The notes under the pieces were generated by a model. It did not search any database. It saw nothing but the letters and a program-made list of their open reading frames with translations, and was not told where the DNA came from. From NCBI RefSeq assembly GCF_008298035.1, contig NZ_CP042910.1, positions 6,696,001-6,760,000 on the forward strand: a DNA stretch of 64,000 bases, in the 5' to 3' direction. Shown here one piece after another: positions 18,701 to 26,971 of this stretch; the stretch's first letter is position 1, and each line of letters starts with the position of its first letter. The DNA comes from Gimesia maris. Its GTDB lineage: Bacteria; Planctomycetota; Planctomycetia; Planctomycetales; Planctomycetaceae. The position numbers and the translations under genes are program-made.

Positions 18701-19590
18701 TGCTGAGTGGGATCACTAATATTGGTGGCAGCCTGATGGATGCCACCGGACTGTCCACTCTGGGCATGGGACCTCAGACACTGCGTATCATCCCTGAAGT
18801 CCGTTCCAATGCACTTTATGTGACGGGGCCTTCGGATAAAGTCCGCTCTGTGGAACAGATGCTGAAAGTACTGGATACTTCTGAATTACCGGCTTCTCTA
18901 CGAGATCGTTCACCGGGAATCATTCCTGTTGAGTTCGCCTCGGCAACAGAAGTGAGCAACATCGTCAAAGAACTTTACAAAGATTATCTGCAGCCACCAC
19001 AACAGCAGAACAACTCACGCAGAGGCGGCAATCCGTTTGCCGCCATGATGGGAGGAGGCTCCCAGGGTGGCTCAAATGCACAACCGGCAGAAGCTCGTCT
19101 TGCGGTCAGCGTAGATGAAAATGCAAATCAACTGCTCGTCTCCGCCAGCGATTCCCTGTTCCAGGAAATTGAATCACTGGTCCGTGAACTGGACTACTCA
19201 GCAAAGATGTCACGAAAATCGGTGCAGGTTGTCACTTTGAATAATGGAAACTCAGCTTTAATCCAGAATGCCCTGACTTCACTGCTGCCGAATGTCACCG
19301 TGAGCACAACTGGTGACACACGCAAAAAAACAACCAACCAGACACCTGATTCTCCCTCTCAGTCTACCTCCCCCTCAAGCTCTGGTGACCGTGGCGAAGA
19401 AATTCGAAACTTTTTCGAACAGCGCATGCGCGAACGCATGGGTGCCGGTGGTGCGCCGGGTGGCGATTCCAGTCGTGGCAGTTCTCCCTTCAGTGGTCGT
19501 GGTTCACGCGGTTTTCGTTTCCCGGGCAGCGATGGTGGCAGCTCACGTGGTGGAGGCAGCAGTCGATCCAGCCGTAGCCGTGGTCGCTGA
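15727..19590 (+). CDS. giant protein of secretin N-domain repeats without a secretin barrel
   Basis: The frame gives 1287 residues from ATG 15727; ATG 15799 or 15808 may be the true start, since the signal peptide (KFQFFFTIALMGLIP to VQAQ) begins there. In order: an Arg/Gly-rich tract (about 60-120), a Spy/LTxxQ-like helical region with LTPDQIKQLEE (120-290), an N0/STN-like domain (about 360-445), then at least seven NolW/N1-type repeats to about residue 1190, and a Ser/Gly/Arg-rich tail. The C-terminal secretin barrel signature is absent. It probably forms periplasmic rings or a scaffold for the T2SS encoded downstream, perhaps with the real secretin at 30778. The gspE gene begins 55 bases later. 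Confidence 0.8.
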   Translation: MTSLITMTIRTPVLVLFPPDIRIAMQMMKYIKFQFFFTIALMGLIPCSDILISSVQAQETENRGDRGGRRDRGGFGGDRGGFGGGRGGGGGFGGDRGGFGSRGGFGGPRGGLGSLVNREEVQKELQLTPDQIKQLEEAAASIRPTRESMEPFMTRMRDAQTDEERTKVREEMSASFEKQRSEGEAKVMSLLNEKQATRLKQLQLQEAGYRQLTNDDTAKQLKLTEDQLKQITELEEQRSNARRELGRRATTEEREKVQQEFDQKIEAVLTKDQQTQWSQMLGPALVSDAKPAEPGVPAVSSNASPTPRPRPQIPMEPEGLKPEDRSISFGGGSAIAMNNAPDKPAAPDDPQAAKKPGAVNKMSFNFRFAPWGDVLKLFAESAGYTLDLNDVPPGTFNYFDQGSYTPTEALDIINGYLLQKGYIIVRRDQFLVVLNIDNGIPPNLVPIVDSEKITEHGKNELMSVTFQLEGVDVSQVAKEVQAILGPQGKSVALNTANSIIVTDIGSNLSRVKKLLEGAMANAGPTDLLFRSFELKYIDATEAEKIVRSQFGLPAATQNVSASATSSRYFDYRSRSSRDRGGSPPQPQPSKESNTQVTADPRTNRLLVTATPDQIKIADEIIKSIDVDDDNPLGPGGNKPFLRVYTVSSADSREVTKTLDAMIPGVVVNEDARNDKIHILATHREHEKIEEMIRQLDGEGGSQSVSVINLSSMDPISATTTLRSLFLRDGDAAPTIEADLLGRRLLIRGTPGQVIQVKALLAQLGEDGSGRSNDIRDRGPVRTIPLGGRDSREIMELINKLWSASSGDENPIRIVVPSENNLIRERIIGGEEEAPNHNRGFRNQPQNTSAPLNRPIRRQQPVRETEQQRLFFTASDEKTEATVEQNENTDTRNSSEKPKQPESGNEPADVPQGKKKNPVAVSSNGDNLIISSTDLEALNRLEKMIEALTQAIPPKNQWTVFYLRSADATATAKMLESLFPSSSVSDMDSGSGMLSGITNIGGSLMDATGLSTLGMGPQTLRIIPEVRSNALYVTGPSDKVRSVEQMLKVLDTSELPASLRDRSPGIIPVEFASATEVSNIVKELYKDYLQPPQQQNNSRRGGNPFAAMMGGGSQGGSNAQPAEARLAVSVDENANQLLVSASDSLFQEIESLVRELDYSAKMSRKSVQVVTLNNGNSALIQNALTSLLPNVTVSTTGDTRKKTTNQTPDSPSQSTSPSSSGDRGEEIRNFFEQRMRERMGAGGAPGGDSSRGSSPFSGRGSRGFRFPGSDGGSSRGGGSSRSSRSRGR

Positions 19591-19645
19591 TATATAATTC
19601 AACTTCCAATCCAATCTTCTGATATCAAACCATTGAGTCAACTCC

Positions 19646-21328
19646 ATGGAAATCGGTGAAATTCTCCAAAGACGTGGCATCCTGGACGACCGCCAACTGC
19701 TCATGGCGCAGCAGTCGGCGAACGGAAATCGTCTGGACCGCGTTGTCATGGAAATGGGACTCGCTTCTGAAGAAGATCTGCTTAAAGCGTTTGCCGACGA
19801 ACTGGGCATGAAATACTTTGAGCTCAAAGATTATCAGGTCGACAAAGTGCTGCTGGCCCAGTTCCCCGCAACGCCGATTTTTCGCAATGCCCTGCTCCCT
19901 TTGCAGCGCAACAATGGTCGCGTTCTGGTTGCTTCGGCAGACCCCTTCGATTTTGAAGCCATTGACGAACTCAGTTCACTAAGCGGTTTGGATCTCGAAC
20001 CGGTCCTGGCATTACATGATGATGTGATGGAACTGATCAAGGAAAACCTGGGAGTCGGCGGCGATACGATTAACGAACTCGTCTCACAACGGGCAGCAGA
20101 AGATGGCGTCGAACTGCTGGAAGAAGTTTCTGAGGAACATGGCGAACTGGCCGACATGGCACAGACCGCTTCCGTGATTCGACTGGTCAATGAACTATTG
20201 ATCGAAGCGTTACAGCAACAGGCCAGTGACGTCCACATTGAACCGCATGAAACCGGACTCGTGATCCGTTACCGGGTTGACGGTCTGCTGCGGGTGCAGT
20301 CAGTCCCTCCGGAAATTAATCATTTTTATTCGGCAATTATTACGCGTCTCAAAATCATGTCGCACCTGAATATCGCGGAAAAGCGACTGCCTCAGGATGG
20401 ACGCATCAAGCTCCGCATCACCGGTCGGGAAATTGATGTTCGTGTTTCGATCATCCCCATGATCTACGGTGAAGGCATCGTCATGCGTCTGCTCGATAAA
20501 GAACGCATGGTATTTCGCCTGGACAATGTCGGACTGAATCCTGAAATGCTGAAAACATTTCGCGAGATGATCGAACTGCCTCATGGAATCATTCTGGTCA
20601 CAGGTCCCACGGGGAGTGGAAAAACTTCGACACTTTACAGTGCCTTGAATGAAATCAAAAACCCTGAAACAAAAATCATTACCGTGGAAGACCCGGTCGA
20701 ATATCACAGTGAAGGTATCAGCCAGATTCAGGTGAATTCCAAAATCGGACTGACCTTCGCCGCCGGGCTCCGCAGTATTTTACGTCATGACCCCGATATC
20801 GTCCTGATCGGGGAAATCCGAGACGGTGAAACTGCCAACAGTGCAATCCAGGCATCTTTAACCGGTCACCTGGTCTTCAGCACGCTGCACACCAACGATT
20901 CCCCCGGTGCCTTCACACGACTGATTGACATGGGTGTCGAATCCTATCTGGTCGCCAGTACGGTGGAAGCGGTATTGGCACAACGTCTGGTACGCGTGCT
21001 CTGCAAGCATTGTAAACGACCTTACGAACCGCATCCGGATAAGATACCACCCGACTTTCCTGTGCAGGATATCAAAGAACTCTGGGAACCGGTTGGCTGT
21101 CGCCACTGCCGTGAAATGGGTTACTCCGGACGAATCGGGATTCTCGAACTGCTGGTCAATGATGCCGTCATCCGAAGATTATGTACGGAACATGCCAGTT
21201 CCGGTCAGATCCGTGACTATGCCCGTAAAAATGGCTGGCAGACGCTGCGTGATGCCGGCTGGCTGAAAGTGCTGGAGGGGGTGACATCCATCGATGAAAT
21301 CCTCCGCGTGACCAAGGGTGATATTTAA
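19646..21328 (+). CDS. gspE: type II secretion ATPase GspE
   Basis: The product is 560 residues, slightly longer than typical GspE. The N-terminal part (1-150) is the GspE_N/MshEN-type domain. The ATPase core has Walker [13 protein letters not shown] (about 319-330), the Asp box [11 protein letters not shown], Walker [13 protein letters not shown], and the His box [12 protein letters not shown] zinc-binding pair, CKHC and CRHC (about 453 and 484), is intact. This cytoplasmic hexamer powers pseudopilus assembly. ATG 19646 starts right at [11 protein letters not shown], as in relatives. Confidence 0.95.
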   Translation: MEIGEILQRRGILDDRQLLMAQQSANGNRLDRVVMEMGLASEEDLLKAFADELGMKYFELKDYQVDKVLLAQFPATPIFRNALLPLQRNNGRVLVASADPFDFEAIDELSSLSGLDLEPVLALHDDVMELIKENLGVGGDTINELVSQRAAEDGVELLEEVSEEHGELADMAQTASVIRLVNELLIEALQQQASDVHIEPHETGLVIRYRVDGLLRVQSVPPEINHFYSAIITRLKIMSHLNIAEKRLPQDGRIKLRITGREIDVRVSIIPMIYGEGIVMRLLDKERMVFRLDNVGLNPEMLKTFREMIELPHGIILVTGPTGSGKTSTLYSALNEIKNPETKIITVEDPVEYHSEGISQIQVNSKIGLTFAAGLRSILRHDPDIVLIGEIRDGETANSAIQASLTGHLVFSTLHTNDSPGAFTRLIDMGVESYLVASTVEAVLAQRLVRVLCKHCKRPYEPHPDKIPPDFPVQDIKELWEPVGCRHCREMGYSGRIGILELLVNDAVIRRLCTEHASSGQIRDYARKNGWQTLRDAGWLKVLEGVTSIDEILRVTKGDI

Positions 21329-21392
21329 TCGAATGCTAATTTAAACCAGAAATCATTTTTTAATTTAAGCACACGCTGTCAAAGTCAGAACC

Positions 21393-22601
21393 ATGCCGGA
21401 TTTTCAATACATCGCACGCGAAGCAACGGGCCGCCAGGTCACGGGGATTCTGTCGGCATCCAATCAGCAGGATGCCCTGAATTCACTGGCTGCGCGCAGC
21501 CTGTTTCCGGTGAAAGTAGACCTGGCAGATGAAGCAAAAGCCCAGTTGAAACACTCCGGACGTCGGGTACGGGCACGTTACCTGTCCATCTTTTATACCC
21601 AACTGGCAGACCTGCTCAAATCAGGTGTCCCCCTGTTGCGGTCTCTGGAACTCTTAAATAAACAGTCGACGAACCCTTCCCTCAAACAGGTGCTGGAAGA
21701 AGTCCGTGCCGAAGTCGCCGACGGTACCAGGCTCGCTGTTGCGATGGGGCAGCATCCGAAAGTCTTTTCTGAACTCGCAGTCAGTATGGTCCGCGCAGGA
21801 GAAGAAGGCGGCTTTCTGGAAGACGTTCTCAAACGCATCGCCAGTTTCACTGATCACCAGGAAGAATTGAAAAACCGCGTTGTGGGTGCCATGATTTACC
21901 CGGCTTTTCTCACGACTTTCGGCACTGTCATCGTCAGCTTTCTGCTGGTTTATTTCGTACCTAAATTTGAGCCGATTTTTGCGAGAATGTCAGAACGGGG
22001 GGAACTCCCCTGGGCCACGACGACCCTGCTGGGGTTCAGTGCATTTATGCAATCTTACTGGTTTATCATATTTTTCTCGATCGGAATGGCGGTTGTTGCG
22101 GTTTATAAATATATCGAAACGAAAGAAGGTCGATACAAATTCGATCAGTTCCGTCTGACTGCGTATGGGCTGGGTGACGTGGTCCGCAGTCTGGCGATCG
22201 CCCGCTTCTGCCGCATTCTGGGAACTCTGCTTGCCAACGGTGTCCCCATTCTGCAGTCACTCCGAATCGCCAAAGATGCCGCCGGTAACAAAGTCATCAG
22301 CAAATCAATAGGTGAAGCGGCTGAAAGTATTTCTGCGGGAAAATCTATCGCCCAGCCATTTGCTTCGAGCGGTCAGTTTCCTGAAGAAGTCGTCGAAATG
22401 ATTGCCGTCGGGGAAGAAGCCAATAACCTCGAACAGGTGTTAATTGATATTGCCGACAACATGGAACGGCAGACAAACCGGAAGCTTGATATGTTTGTCC
22501 GCATGCTGGAGCCTTTAATGCTCCTGTTGATGGCGGCAGTTGTGGTTTTTGTGATGTTAGCGTTGCTTTTACCGGTTTTTCAAAGCTCGGGTTTACTATA
22601 A
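21393..22601 (+). CDS. gspF: type II secretion inner-membrane protein GspF
   Basis: The product is 402 residues, the standard GspF/PilC length. Two T2SSF domains are seen: ARYLSIFYTQLADLLKSGVPLLRSL in the first half and ARFCRILGTLLANGVPILQSL in the second. Three membrane helices lie at about 170-195, 220-240 and 375-400. It is the polytopic platform protein that couples GspE to pseudopilin insertion. It lies 64 bases after gspE and before the pseudopilin genes, the usual order. Confidence 0.95.
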   Translation: MPDFQYIAREATGRQVTGILSASNQQDALNSLAARSLFPVKVDLADEAKAQLKHSGRRVRARYLSIFYTQLADLLKSGVPLLRSLELLNKQSTNPSLKQVLEEVRAEVADGTRLAVAMGQHPKVFSELAVSMVRAGEEGGFLEDVLKRIASFTDHQEELKNRVVGAMIYPAFLTTFGTVIVSFLLVYFVPKFEPIFARMSERGELPWATTTLLGFSAFMQSYWFIIFFSIGMAVVAVYKYIETKEGRYKFDQFRLTAYGLGDVVRSLAIARFCRILGTLLANGVPILQSLRIAKDAAGNKVISKSIGEAAESISAGKSIAQPFASSGQFPEEVVEMIAVGEEANNLEQVLIDIADNMERQTNRKLDMFVRMLEPLMLLLMAAVVVFVMLALLLPVFQSSGLL

Positions 22602-22694
22602 TAAAAGTAGAAATCATTGAGAGGTTTTATCTTCACACGGGTAGAACACAGAATCAATCAGGCTGGAATTGTATATAGAGAAAAGGATGGAGAC

Positions 22695-23147
22695 ATGTAT
22701 CGAAACAAATCACAAACCAAACAAAAACGTCGCGGCTTTACCCTGCTGGAAATGCTGATCGTACTGGGAATCATCCTGGTGATCGCAGCCATGGTCGTCC
22801 CCAACCTGCTCGGCAGCCAGAAAAAAGCCAATATTAAAGCCACCCGTGCCAGTATTCATAATCTGGAACAGGCTTTCAAACTGTATGCTGCTGAGAACAA
22901 TGGTGAGTACCCGCAGGGGGGCGCTGAACAGTTAGAACTGCTGATGGAACCCGTCAGCACTGATGGCCAGGCAGCCGAACCCTTTATCGAATCGATTCCC
23001 CTCGATGCCTGGGGACAGGTCTTTCACTATGAATATCCCAACAACAAAGCCAAATCGACCAAACCGGCGATCTGGTCTTCCGGACCAAATCAGCAGGATG
23101 AAAATGGCTCAGGCGATGATGTCAATAACTGGGATCTGAATGAATAA
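22695..23147 (+). CDS. gspG: major pseudopilin GspG
   Basis: The product is 150 residues. The frame runs back to a TTG at 22617, but ATG 22695 follows AAGGATGGAG and gives a normal short leader. The cleavage motif is RRGFTLLEMLIVLGIILVIA with Gly at -1 and Glu at +5. The C-terminal half (IPLDAWGQVFHYEYPN, then SSGPNQQDENGSGDDVNNW) is diagnostic of GspG, including the Asp-rich calcium-binding loop. It forms the pseudopilus shaft after processing by a prepilin peptidase, which is not in this window. Confidence 0.95.
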   Translation: MYRNKSQTKQKRRGFTLLEMLIVLGIILVIAAMVVPNLLGSQKKANIKATRASIHNLEQAFKLYAAENNGEYPQGGAEQLELLMEPVSTDGQAAEPFIESIPLDAWGQVFHYEYPNNKAKSTKPAIWSSGPNQQDENGSGDDVNNWDLNE

Positions 23148-23196
23148 TCTGTCTTAGCCAGAGGCCTGCAGCAGATGAATTCAGAGGATGTAGCAC

Positions 23197-23817
23197 GTGA
23201 CAAAACAGCCACACATATTCAGAAACGCGCATCAGCGTCGATCAGCCTTTACGCTGTTCGAAATGCTGCTGGTACTGGCATTACTGCTGGTGCTCGTTTC
23301 CGTGGTCTGGCCTGCTGTCATGCGCATCAGTTCCAGTAACCGCCTGCGCCAAAGTATGCAGGATGTGAATTCGGTCTTCGCTGCTGCCCGTATTCGTGCC
23401 ATTGAGCATGGCGTGAATTATCACGTGTATCTGGAACTGGGAGGAAATCAGTATCTGATAGTCCCAGTTGACCAGTCACTTCTGGGACTCAATACCGATG
23501 AGAGTGGATCAACCACGGCAGGTACCAGCGATGCTTTTATTGTCGGCGAGTTACCTGAAGAATTTCAGTTCAGCAAAACGGTATCGGCTACCGTCACCGA
23601 ATCGATGATTCCGTTTGAGTGGCTGTCCGGCCTTCCCAATGCAAAAGATTTACGCTGGGTTGAAAGCTCGTTCCCCATCACCTTCTATCCCGATGGAACC
23701 GCAGCCCTCGACCTGCAGCATGACATCCTGAAAAAAGAGCAAAAAGTAGCGCGTATCGAACTGCGCGGCCTGACCGGTAATACGACGATTTCTTACCAAC
23801 AGGAGAAATCGCCATGA
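23197..23817 (+). CDS. gspH: minor pseudopilin GspH-like
   Basis: The product is 206 residues from GTG 23197. The leader is QRRSAFTLFEMLLVLALLLV, with Ala rather than Gly at -1 and Glu at +5. The body, SRQ-type helix SMQDVNSVFAAARIRAIEHG followed by strands, fits GspH/FimT minor pseudopilins. It overlaps the next gene by four bases (ATGA), so they are translationally coupled. The GspH name rests on position and layout more than on high identity. Confidence 0.82.
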   Translation: MTKQPHIFRNAHQRRSAFTLFEMLLVLALLLVLVSVVWPAVMRISSSNRLRQSMQDVNSVFAAARIRAIEHGVNYHVYLELGGNQYLIVPVDQSLLGLNTDESGSTTAGTSDAFIVGELPEEFQFSKTVSATVTESMIPFEWLSGLPNAKDLRWVESSFPITFYPDGTAALDLQHDILKKEQKVARIELRGLTGNTTISYQQEKSP

Positions 23818-24281
23818 AGGTTCACCAGAGGATTTCAGCAAATCACGAATCACGCCGAGCGGGACTGACGCTGCTCGAAGTGTTGATCTCACTCTCAATC
23901 TTTCTGGCCGCGTTAACGGCGCTCAGTCAGCTCATTGGAATCGGCTCCCGGGCCGCAGTACAGACCCAGTTAAGAACCCAGGCAATTTTCCGATGCCAAT
24001 CAGTACTGGCAGAGGTACTGGCAGGCGCCCAGCCAATGGAATCAGTTGCGATGTCTGCATTTGACGATGAGGGTGAAAACTGGAAATGGAGCCTCAACGT
24101 CGAACCAGGTGACTATGAAAACATGCTGAAGCTGACAGTGCTCGTCCAATATATCGGAGACTCGGAAACTGTTTCCACCAGTTATCAGTTAATCCGACAG
24201 GTACGCGATCCCGCCATGCTCCTTGATGCCGCCAATACGGTCGAAACCACGACCGACACCACGCTGGAGGATCAGCTATGA
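23814..24281 (+). CDS. gspI: minor pseudopilin GspI-like
   Basis: The product is 155 residues. The cleavage motif is SRRAGLTLLEVLISLSIFLAA, with Gly at -1 and Glu at +5. The region QAIFRCQSVLAEVLAG, then a small strand-rich domain, matches the GspI layout. It is coupled by ATGA overlaps to the genes on both sides. GspI nucleates the pseudopilus tip with GspJ and GspK. Confidence 0.85.
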   Translation: MKVHQRISANHESRRAGLTLLEVLISLSIFLAALTALSQLIGIGSRAAVQTQLRTQAIFRCQSVLAEVLAGAQPMESVAMSAFDDEGENWKWSLNVEPGDYENMLKLTVLVQYIGDSETVSTSYQLIRQVRDPAMLLDAANTVETTTDTTLEDQL

Positions 24282-25189
24282 AAATTCAGACTGCCCTTCA
24301 CAAAAGAAACTCTGCTCGTACTTCTGGTTTTACAATGCTGGAAGTCATTCTGGCGATTGGACTGACAGGACTGCTGCTGGCTGCGATCTATTCCGCTCTT
24401 GATCTGTATTGGAAATATACCACACTTGGACAGCAACAGGTGGAACGGGCACAGATCGCGCGGGCCGTCTTCCAGAAGATCTCACAGGATTTACATTCTG
24501 TTACCTACATGCAGGAAACAGCGGTAGAAGAAGAGGAGTCCACCACCGGCTCTTCCGAAACGGAAACCGAAGAAACGGTCATCGAAGTCACGAATCCGGA
24601 TGATGCCTATACTTCAGGAAATATCGGTGTGTTTGGTGATGCACAATCACTGGTTCTGCACACCAGCCGTCCCGGCAGACAGCCACTGCTCATCTCGAAT
24701 ACTGGCAGTTCATCAGCGATGCAGAGCGATCTGCTCTCGGTCTCTTACTTTCTGGCGGTCGCTGGTGCAGAAGGCTTGCAGGGGGCCGTCGGAGATCAAT
24801 ATCGCAATACCACAACCACCGGCCAGAGCACACAGGGGCTTGCCCGGCTCGAAGGAGATCGACTCGCGATGAGCATGGCGGACGGATCAGCTGATGTTCA
24901 GGTTCTGGCACAACAGTCACAACTGCTGGCAGCGGAAATCAGCAGTCTGCAGTTTCAGTATTTTGATGGTACAGACTGGCTGGAAGTCTGGGACAGCATC
25001 GAATACGGAACGGTCCCGCAGGCAATCAAAGTGACAATCGGCTTTCAAAATGAAAATATTGAAGGTCTCGAAAAAATCGCCAATAATAAAATCAATGGGA
25101 ATGAAAACAGCTTCAGCATGGTAATTGCGCTCCCGCTGGCTTTGCCGTCAACGTTGCAAACCACCACTCAGGACACCACCACGTTTTAA
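24278..25189 (+). CDS. gspJ: minor pseudopilin GspJ-like
   Basis: The product is 303 residues, longer than the usual 200 or so. The leader motif SGFTMLEVILAIGLTGLLLA has Gly at -1 and Glu at +5. The following helix QQQVERAQIARAVFQKISQDL is typical of GspJ. An acidic Glu/Thr-rich insertion (about residues 85-108) and a Gly/Thr/Gln-rich stretch explain the extra length. It starts inside the gspI stop and ends 21 bases before gspK. Confidence 0.85.
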   Translation: MKIQTALHKRNSARTSGFTMLEVILAIGLTGLLLAAIYSALDLYWKYTTLGQQQVERAQIARAVFQKISQDLHSVTYMQETAVEEEESTTGSSETETEETVIEVTNPDDAYTSGNIGVFGDAQSLVLHTSRPGRQPLLISNTGSSSAMQSDLLSVSYFLAVAGAEGLQGAVGDQYRNTTTTGQSTQGLARLEGDRLAMSMADGSADVQVLAQQSQLLAAEISSLQFQYFDGTDWLEVWDSIEYGTVPQAIKVTIGFQNENIEGLEKIANNKINGNENSFSMVIALPLALPSTLQTTTQDTTTF

Positions 25190-25210
25190 TTAACGACTGC
25201 AGAATAACGT

Positions 25211-26902
25211 ATGAAAACACACACATCACAACTCGTACAATCCGCTGGTTTTTCCAATCAGAAAAACCGGCTGAAGTTACGGGCCGGCAGTACATTGCTC
25301 GTGGTACTTGTGGTAGTCGTCATGCTCACCCTGGGCGCTTACACATTCTCGGAATTAATGATCGTCGAGGTGGAAGCAACAAACATTTATGGCCGTTCAA
25401 TCCAGTCACGCGAGCTGGCTCTGTCCGGAATTGAACTCGCCGCCGCCTATGTAGGCGACCGTTCGGACATTGATGGCTGGAACTCATATCATAATCCAGA
25501 TCAGTTTCAGAATATCAATTTACTCCCCTCGGATGTACCGCGTGCCAGCGGTTATTTCAGCATCGTTGCACCGGTCACTAAAGATGCCGCTTCGAAAACA
25601 ATTCGCTTTGGCCTGATCAATGAATCAGGTAAGTTGAATTTGAATATTCTGGCCAGTGAAGAAGAGGAGGAAGAGGGGGCTGCCGTCGAACGCCTGATGA
25701 ATATCCCCAACATGACCGAAGACATCGCCGCTGCAATTCTGGATTGGATCGACGATGATGACGAAACGCGGACCTATGGAGCGGAGAGCGATTTCTACGA
25801 GACATTGGAGACGCCTTATTTCCCTAAAAATGGTCCACTGGAATCACTGGATGAACTGTTACTGGTGCGCGACATTACCCCGGAACTGCTCTACGGCGAA
25901 GACACCAACCGCAACGGGATCCTGGATTTCAATGAAAATGACGGCGATGCCACTCTGCCCAATGACAATGCCGATGGCGTTCTCAATGCAGGCTGGTGCG
26001 AGTACTTTACCGTTCACAGTCGTGAAATTAATATCCGCCCCGATGGTTCCCAAAAAATCAACGTCAATCAGACCATGCTGACGGAACTTTACGATGCACT
26101 CGAAACCGAACTCGGACCCGATGAGGCCCGGTTCATTGTTGCCTATCGTTTAAGTGGTCCGGTTGTCACGGAAAGCGATCTGTCATCTGGTTTGCAGACG
26201 ACTACCGTAGGAGGCAGCATGAGTGAAAAACAGGCTCTGAATGAGCTCGCTAATGGTATTGCCAAAGCGATGTTTTCAGAAGAAGGAGTCACCGTGACAC
26301 GAGGTGGCATGGACCTCTCGCCCGGTGGCGCGTTTACCATTAATTCACTCTTTGACCTGATTGGGTCTGAAGTCGAAACAGAAATTGATGGAAAAAAAAC
26401 AACACTCTCCAGTCCCTGGCTGGCCGACCCGGGAGCAATGACCGCGGAATTACCGGTGCTGCATGACCTGCTGACCACGTCCAAAAATCAATATATCGAA
26501 GGCCGAATCCAGATTGATGAAGCACGTCTGGAAACCTTGCTGGGCATCCCCGGGATGGAAACTGACCTGGCGAATGCGATCGTTAATTCCCAGATGACTG
26601 CTACAAACGGAGCCCCTCCTACGGAAATCAGTCAGGCGCGCCAGACAACAGGATGGCTTGTGATTGAAGGGCTTACCACAATTGAACAAATGCGATTACT
26701 GGCCCCTTACATCTGTAGCGGCGGAGATGTCTTTCGTGTGCAGTCTCTGGGATATTACGGACAGGGAGGTCCACTGACACGCATGGAAGCTGTGATTGAT
26801 GGCACCTTTATTCCGCCACGCATCATAGCGATTCGTGACATCAGTAACCTGGGTAGCGGTTATCCCGTTTCTACCCTGCAGGGAATGTCGCAGGAAGAAT
26901 AA
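25211..26902 (+). CDS. gspK: minor pseudopilin GspK-like
   Basis: The product is 563 residues, larger than the usual 300-350. The N-terminus has a prepilin-like hydrophobic helix (AGSTLLVVLVVVVMLTLGAY) but lacks Glu at +5, as is normal for GspK. The body holds RELALSGIELAAAYVGDRSD, then ILDWIDDDDETRTYGAE, the known GspK core with an acidic calcium-binding loop. A second acidic loop, DTNRNGILDFNEND (about 235-250), looks EF-hand-like. It caps the pseudopilus tip with I and J. Confidence 0.88.
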   Translation: MKTHTSQLVQSAGFSNQKNRLKLRAGSTLLVVLVVVVMLTLGAYTFSELMIVEVEATNIYGRSIQSRELALSGIELAAAYVGDRSDIDGWNSYHNPDQFQNINLLPSDVPRASGYFSIVAPVTKDAASKTIRFGLINESGKLNLNILASEEEEEEGAAVERLMNIPNMTEDIAAAILDWIDDDDETRTYGAESDFYETLETPYFPKNGPLESLDELLLVRDITPELLYGEDTNRNGILDFNENDGDATLPNDNADGVLNAGWCEYFTVHSREINIRPDGSQKINVNQTMLTELYDALETELGPDEARFIVAYRLSGPVVTESDLSSGLQTTTVGGSMSEKQALNELANGIAKAMFSEEGVTVTRGGMDLSPGGAFTINSLFDLIGSEVETEIDGKKTTLSSPWLADPGAMTAELPVLHDLLTTSKNQYIEGRIQIDEARLETLLGIPGMETDLANAIVNSQMTATNGAPPTEISQARQTTGWLVIEGLTTIEQMRLLAPYICSGGDVFRVQSLGYYGQGGPLTRMEAVIDGTFIPPRIIAIRDISNLGSGYPVSTLQGMSQEE

Positions 26903-26971
26903 CCTCTGCAGCAACCCGAATCAGAACCTATAATTGTTATATCCTTCACTGACGTTTTTTGAGAACAGATT

